From assembly GCA_036169595.1 (NCBI GenBank), contig CM069765.1, forward strand, positions 5,803,501-5,867,500: DNA of 64,000 bases, in the 5' to 3' direction. Below, one piece after another: positions 58,434 through 64,000 of the stretch. The position numbers and the translations under genes were made by a program. Within the stretch, counting starts at the first letter, position 1, and every line of letters begins with the position of its first letter. The notes beneath the pieces were generated by a model. The model was not told the origin of the DNA. It saw only the letters and a program-made list of their open reading frames with translations, and made no database searches. Origin of the DNA: Dictyostelium firmibasis (Eukaryota > Evosea > Eumycetozoa > Dictyosteliales > Dictyosteliaceae).

Positions 58434-59013
58434 CAGTATTATTTTTTAATTTTAATTCTACAATTGATACAGGTTCATTAATTTCAGTAATTTCTTTTGA
58501 TTTTGTTTTAACATCAATTCTCCAACTAATTTTTTGTAAAGAGTTATTGAATCTGGCAGTTTTATATATAATTTCATGAATTTTCTTTTTATTTACTTTC
58601 CAAAATTTATTTAGACATTCTTGTTGTACTGTAGTGAAATCACTATCTTTAACTATATTTTCAAATGTTGAAATTTGCATATCGGAATATGTTGCTTTTT
58701 GAATAATTTCAAAACATTTATTATATGTAAATTCAATCACTAATTGTTATTAATTTTGTTAATTATTATTAGTATTGTTATTATTATTATCCATTTTTAG
58801 AAATCAGTATACATATATGGGGGATGTGGTTTTTTTCAAATCCAAATTTTTTAGATTTAGAAACAAAATGAACATACATTCTAATGTAATATTATCTTGT
58901 TCAGAGAATACCATTTCTTTTAATGTTTCCAATGATTGACAAGTTTCATCTTTTTCATATTCCTTTTTTAAAAGAAATCCTAATAAACTTGAAAAATATT
59001 TTGGTTGATCCAT
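58285..59013 (-). CDS. commd1: COMM domain-containing protein 1
   Basis: Two exons on the minus strand, 58878-59013 and 58285-58739, joined through a TTG codon to give 196 residues, close to human COMMD1 (190). The N-terminal helical domain begins MDQPKYFSSLLGFLLKKEYE. The central CLNKFWKVNKKKIHEIIYK and the COMM domain (about 115-196; LQKISWRIDVKTKSKEI, PVSIVELKLKN, then RFEMDKNQLEETLQQINSIQ) align well with COMMD1. A poly-Asn run interrupts the COMM domain between two strands, presumably in a loop. COMMD1 belongs to the ten-member Commander complex for endosomal recycling with retromer-like partners and affects copper handling in animals. It is head-to-head with the Atg29-like gene across about 450 bp. 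Confidence 0.9.
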
Positions 59014-59047
59014 TTTTGATATTTAATTTTATTAATAAACAGTACCA

Positions 59048-59096
<49 letters not shown>

Positions 59097-59466
59097 ACAA
59101 AAAATGAAAAAATTTAGAGACGCCAATATTTTTTTTTTATTTTATTTTTATTTTTTTTTAATTAATTTTTAAAAAAATAAAAAAAATTTCAAAAGAAAAA
59201 TTTTTTCTTTTTTTTTTTTTAATTAATACTTAATCTTCTTTCAGGAAATAAAAAAAAATAGTAGTAATAATTTGTAAATAAATTTCAACGACTTTATATT
59301 TTTTTTCCTTTTTTTCCTTTTTTCCTTTTTATTTTCAAATTTTTTATTATTTTTTTTTTCATATTCATTGTCCAAAAAAAAAAAAACCTACAATAAAAGA
59401 AAATAAATTGTTTATTTATTCTAAAAAAAAAAAACAAAAAACAATTTATATTATTTATATATATAT
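59014..59466. other. Divergent promoter between commd1 and the Atg29-like gene
   Basis: A long A run at 59049-59094, then T runs and a (TA)n stretch right before the plus-strand start. No other feature is seen. Confidence 0.5.
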
Positions 59467-60453
<987 letters not shown>

Positions 60454-60744
60454 TAAATTATACAAAAAAAAAAAAGTTTTTTTTTTTTTTTTTTGTGGAG
60501 ACGTATCTATATATTATTTAGGTTTTTATTATTTTTTTAATTTTACAAAGTTTGATTAAAATCGTCGATTAATTTGAAGTTTTATTTCTTTTTTTTTTTT
60601 TGAAATTTTTTTTTTTTTTTTTTTTGTAATTTGACTATTGATACATTGCTTTTTATTTAATAATAATAAAATTATGAACCATATAATTAATTCTTATTAA
60701 TTGGTTTTTGATGATAAGGTTTTTTAATTTTATGCAATAATTAA

Positions 60745-60915
60745 TTAAGCGGCTGTGGTAACACCCAAAAATCTCTTTTTGTGAAATAATGAATAAATTA
60801 AAAATGATGATGCAGATATTAAAATAAACCAAAAACCATTTGTTTTAGCAATACTTTTCTTTTTTGTTTCTTCCTCTTCTGTTGAAAACTTTTTAAAAAT
60901 TGATCTGAAAATCAT
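60745..60915 (-). CDS. Small single-span membrane protein (56 residues)
   Basis: A short open frame on the minus strand beginning MIFRSIFKKFSTEEEETKKK. A basic/charged segment is followed by one hydrophobic span (about 28-44; GFWFILISASSFLIYSLF), a basic flank (HKKR) and the end FLGVTTAA. Codon choice and base composition are gene-like and clearly unlike the surrounding homopolymer DNA. The N-terminal basic, Phe/Ser-rich stretch could be a mitochondrial import signal, which would fit a small inner-membrane or respiratory-chain accessory protein, but no family is recognised. The start could also be a splice acceptor (GATTTTCAG followed by ATC), in which case an upstream exon was missed. It converges with the Atg29-like gene, whose stop is 291 bp away. 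Confidence 0.6.
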   Translation of the reverse strand: MIFRSIFKKFSTEEEETKKKSIAKTNGFWFILISASSFLIYSLFHKKRFLGVTTAA

Positions 60916-61004
60916 TTTCAAAAATTAATTTTATTTGATTTCGTAAAATATTTAACATTAAAAAAAATAATAAAAAAAAAAAACAAAAAAAAAAATTTAA
61001 AATG

Positions 61005-61036
<32 letters not shown>

Positions 61037-61269
61037 AAAATGAAAAAAAAAAAAAAGTAAAAAAAAAAAAAGGATTTTAATCTTGCTTAAACATACAAAT
61101 TAAGTGTAATTAATTTAAATAATTATTTTCTAACTTTTCCCTAACCACAACATATATTTAAATTATAATTTTGAAATATATATATATATCTATTTTTTTA
61201 TTTTATTTTATTTTTTTTTTAATTTTTAATTTTTTTTTTTTTTGAGGGTGGTGTAAGAAAATTATTATC

Positions 61270-61304
<35 letters not shown>

Positions 61305-61567
61305 GATAGATATATTACTATTGTTTTAATATAATGAAAGGTCAGGATTAATTATGTTTTTTAGAACAAGAACACTTATCAGACTTTTTTTTTTTGTTTT
61401 TTGAAATTTATAATGGTTAATTATTTTTCACTGAAGATAAAATTTAAATCAATGAATAAATTTCACTATAAATAGACTCCATTTTTTTATTTTTTTAAAT
61501 ATAGTTTCAAATAAAAACATTTAAAAAACTTAACAACTAAAAGCTAAAAAAAAAAAAAAAAAAAAAA
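60916..61567. other. Divergent spacer before the HssA/B-like gene
   Basis: Long A and T runs. The part from 61310 to 61450 is more mixed but has no open frame. The TATA box and T-run start-site region of the HssA/B-like gene lie at its right end. Confidence 0.55.
61467..61493 (+). promoter_or_regulatory. TATA box plus oligo-T initiator of the HssA/B-like gene
   Basis: TATAAATAG at 61467-61475 is followed shortly by ATTTTTTTATTTTTTT, the TATA-then-oligo(dT) arrangement typical of Dictyostelium promoters. It is about 100 bp before the start codon. Confidence 0.5.
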
Positions 61568-61929
61568 ATGACAATCATTGGTAATTTTCTTAATATCAAG
61601 AAAAAAAAAAAAAAAACAAGAAAAAAAAAAAATCCTAATAAAATACTAACGATAATTTTTATATAGGTTCAATTTCTTCATTAAATTCAATTAAAAAATC
61701 TAGTTCAAAATCATCAATTGGTGGTGGAAATAGTGGATCTGGTTTTGGTAAAAATGCAAATGCTGATTATAATATTTTCGCTTCATTATTTGGTGGTATA
61801 GTTGCATCAGTCGTTGGGGCTACTTCTGGATTGATCATAGGTACAATTGATGGTTTCACAAGAGGTTTTGAATTTGGAGCTACATTATCCACACCACCAG
61901 TGGTTGGAAATCTTATCAATAATATCTAA
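61568..61929 (+). CDS. HssA/B-like small glycine/serine-rich protein
   Basis: Two exons, 61568-61580 and 61667-61929, give 91 residues. The tiny first exon encoding MTII, with the Gly codon split by an intron, is the hallmark gene structure of the large HssA/2C/7E family. The protein continues GSISSLNSIKKSSSKSSIGG and a Gly/Ser stretch. It then departs from the commonest family members with a more hydrophobic C-terminal half (IFASLFGGIVASVVGATSGL, then TIDGFTRGFEFGATLS). Family members are strongly expressed in development, often prestalk-enriched, and their biochemical role is unknown. The first-exon structure is convincing; subgroup assignment is not attempted. Confidence 0.8.
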
Positions 61930-62495
61930 AACATAAATCAAGATCATTTGATAAAAAAAAAAAAAAAAAAATCAAAAAAATCCATCTAGTTCTCCTTTTT
62001 AAATCAATCAATTTTACCATTACAACAAACCAAAACCATTATTTTAATAAAATTATATAATTTTTTTTCATAAATCCAAATCTCTCCACCTAAATGATAT
62101 ATTTGCCAGTTTCCCAATTTAAAAATTTCAATTAAAATTTGCCGTGATTGAAAATATTTCTATTGGCAAAACCAAGATATTTTTTTTTCACATAAAAGCA
62201 TAGTTTTTTATTGAAAATTTTTTGATTGGACAAAAAAATAAATCTCAAATTTGATCACATTTTTTTTTTTTTTCAACATTATCGCTTGTTTTAATAATAT
62301 TAAAAAAAAAAAAAAGAAAAAAATAATTTAAAAAAAAAGAAAATAACAAAAAAAAAATAGAAAAAAATTTTTTAAAAAAAAAAAAAAGAATATCATAATT
62401 ATCGTTAACAAAATATACTACTATATTTTAGAAATTGGTAGTTATCATCCAAATCTATATACCCTAGTTTTTTTTTTTTTTCATTTTAGATTTTG

Positions 62496-62529
<34 letters not shown>

Positions 62530-62800
62530 AACTAAAATAGAAACATTATATTAATTTTTTATAAAAAAAAAAATTTCTATTTTTGAAGAGGTACGTTTGA
62601 ATTTATTATTATAATTTTTTTTTTTTAAAAAAAACAAAAAGAAAAAAAAAAGTATATAAATTAAAAAAAAGAGAGTGCTTAATTAATATCAAAACATAAA
62701 AACAAATAATATTAATCTTGTAACAATAGAAATAGTAACATTATAAAAACAAATACATTCAAGTTTTTAAAAAAAAAAAAAAAATAATCAAAAAACAAAA
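61930..62800. other. Spacer upstream of the deaminase-CBM gene
   Basis: 61990-62260 is moderately mixed sequence with a TTTGCCA/TGGCAAA inverted pair (about 62103 and 62164) but no open frame. 62290-62800 is A/T runs. TATATAAA at about 62653 is a candidate TATA box. Confidence 0.5.
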
Positions 62801-63876
62801 ATGAAATTATTATTCTCATTAATATTTTTCATTTGTATATTAAAATTGTCACTCGCATGTGAAGGTAATTTTAACCCAACAACAGCAAACATTGGTGAAT
62901 GTTCAAAAGATCAAACAGTAGGTTGGGTTCCAGCAGCACCAGAGTATGGTACTGAAACATTAAAAGTATGGACTCCAGAAGAGTTGAGCCCACAAGATAG
63001 AGAAATGCATGAACAACGTATGGCTTACATTTTAGCAATCTCAAAACAAACCAGAAGAAAGTTTGTTACATCAATCTATGCTCAAAATGGTACTCTCTTA
63101 TGTCACGGTGTTAATACTGGTAAACCAAATTTAATGACTCATGGTGAAGTTGCTGCAGTTAATAATTGTACATCATTAGGAATTACTTCATACACTAATA
63201 TGACACTCTATACCACTGGTGAACCATGTACTATGTGTGTAAAGTATCACCTTTTATAAATGAATTATTTTTTTTTTTATGATTAACTAATATATTTTAA
63301 AAAACTTTTTTTCATAAAACTATTTAGGCAAGTGCTATTTTATGGTTAGATTTTAAAGTTGTTGTTTGGGGAACATGGAATTCAGATCTTTTATGTAAAG
63401 TTTGTATGGGTAATATTCCAATGGATTCAAGTTATATTTTCTCACGTTACTATGGTGTTAGATCAACCCCACCAACCTTAATCGGAGGTGTTCTTCGTAA
63501 TGAAACAGATGCATGGTTTACATCATATTGTTCAAATCCAGCCTCAGTATACTATGTTAAACCAAAATGTGCTTGTTACAACTCAACCTCTCCATTAGTA
63601 ATTCAACAAACTGCTTCAAACACTTGGTATGAAGGTCCAAATAACACCAAATACACTCAATACGAAGCTAAAATCATTAACAATGCAAATTATGCCGTCA
63701 ACAACCCAACTTTCACTTCCTCACCATCAGGTGTTAAACCACGTACTGTTTGGGGCTTAAAGAATGAGGGTGGTGATATTTGGACATTAGGTTATTATCC
63801 AGTCATCAGCGGAAATGGTGGTAGTTTCAGTTTTGGTTACATTAGTTCCCAAGAAATCTCCTTCAAAGCAAACTAA
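62801..63876 (+). CDS. Secreted zinc-dependent deaminase-fold protein with C-terminal CBM49-like domain
   Basis: Two exons, 62801-63238 and 63328-63876, give 328 residues. The N-terminus is a clear signal peptide (MKLLFSLIFFICILKLSLAC). The middle (about 65-235) is a cytidine/deoxycytidylate-type deaminase domain with zinc ligand and catalytic Glu in HGEVAAVNN (His114, Glu116) and the Cys pair in PCTMC (Cys143, Cys146). The intron falls exactly after the second Cys, and ASAILWLDFKVVVWGT follows as expected. The last 90 residues resemble CBM49: YTQYEAKIINNANYAVNNP, TVWGL and GNGGSFSFGYIS match the module pattern seen in the CBM49 protein at 11272. Several Asn glycosylation sites agree with secretion. 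The likely reaction is deamination of an extracellular base or nucleoside. The substrate is unknown, and the cellulose-binding role of the tail is inferred. Confidence 0.85.
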
Positions 63877-64000
63877 TTAATATTTATATTAATTCATTGT
63901 TACATTAAAAAAAAAACACATATAATTAATAAAAAGTAATACTTTTTGTTCAACAAAATCATTTTTATATTTACTATTATAATTTATTTTTTAAAAACAA
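63877..64000. other. 3' flank at window end
   Basis: AT-rich sequence after the last stop codon; nothing further is seen before the window ends. Confidence 0.6.

Overview
The window is nuclear DNA of a dictyostelid social amoeba, almost certainly Dictyostelium discoideum. The signs are an extremely AT-rich sequence, intergenic DNA built of long A and T runs, short AT-rich introns with GTAAGT/GTATGT donors, start codons preceded by A runs, and very long in-frame AAT (Asn) and CAA (Gln) tracts. It also holds lineage-typical families: sans-CRD frizzled/smoothened-like receptors, CBM49 cellulose-binding proteins, an HssA/B-like protein and retroelement debris beside a tRNA gene. Exon joins were worked out by hand from splice sites and frame closure. 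No transcript data were available.

Layout. 98-1743 (+) is a cytochrome P450. 1899-4815 (-) and 5254-8110 (+) are a divergent pair of ABCA half-transporters. 9232-10629 (+) is Sec13. 11272-12556 (+) is a secreted triple-CBM49 protein. A 2.8-kb CA/TG-containing spacer follows, then 15367-21968 (+), a DOCK-family Rho GEF with SH3, DHR1 and DHR2. 22253-23233 (+) is a small leucine-rich-repeat protein. 24059-32306 (+) is a WDR59-like GATOR2 subunit of about 2,500 residues, swollen by poly-Asn and poly-Gln. 32829-34484 (-) is a five-span tweety-like membrane protein.

34485-38559 has no host protein gene but is the most structured non-coding part. A tRNA-Ser(UGA) gene (36495-36575, -) has a downstream B-box-like element. 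It is bracketed by two 5'-truncated non-LTR retroelement pieces: one about 140 bp downstream, and one 35-49 bp upstream flanked by a 15-bp target-site duplication. This is the pattern expected of tRNA-targeted TRE elements.

38560-42834 (+) is a tandem pair of fsc-type seven-span receptors with the same large ATT microsatellite in the same intron. 43571-44149 (+) is a short RWP-RK-like protein. 44581-47481 (+) is the condensin kleisin NCAPH/Barren. 47554-51006 (-) joins a fimbrin-type CH pair to a long coiled coil. 51794-54043 (-) is an F-box/kelch protein. 56631-58039 (+) is squalene synthase. 58285-59013 (-) is COMMD1. 59467-60453 (+) has an Atg29-like N-terminal domain. 60745-60915 (-) is a 56-residue single-span protein. 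61568-61929 (+) is an HssA/B-like protein. 62801-63876 (+) is a secreted zinc-deaminase-fold protein with a CBM49-like tail.

The genes form no operon or pathway cluster. They are an ordinary mixture of housekeeping genes (Sec13, condensin, squalene synthase, COMMD1, GATOR2) and lineage-expanded families. The two extracellular CBM49 proteins may both act on the cellulose made during development. The strongest leads are the bracketed tRNA locus, the deaminase-CBM49 fusion and the Atg29-like protein.
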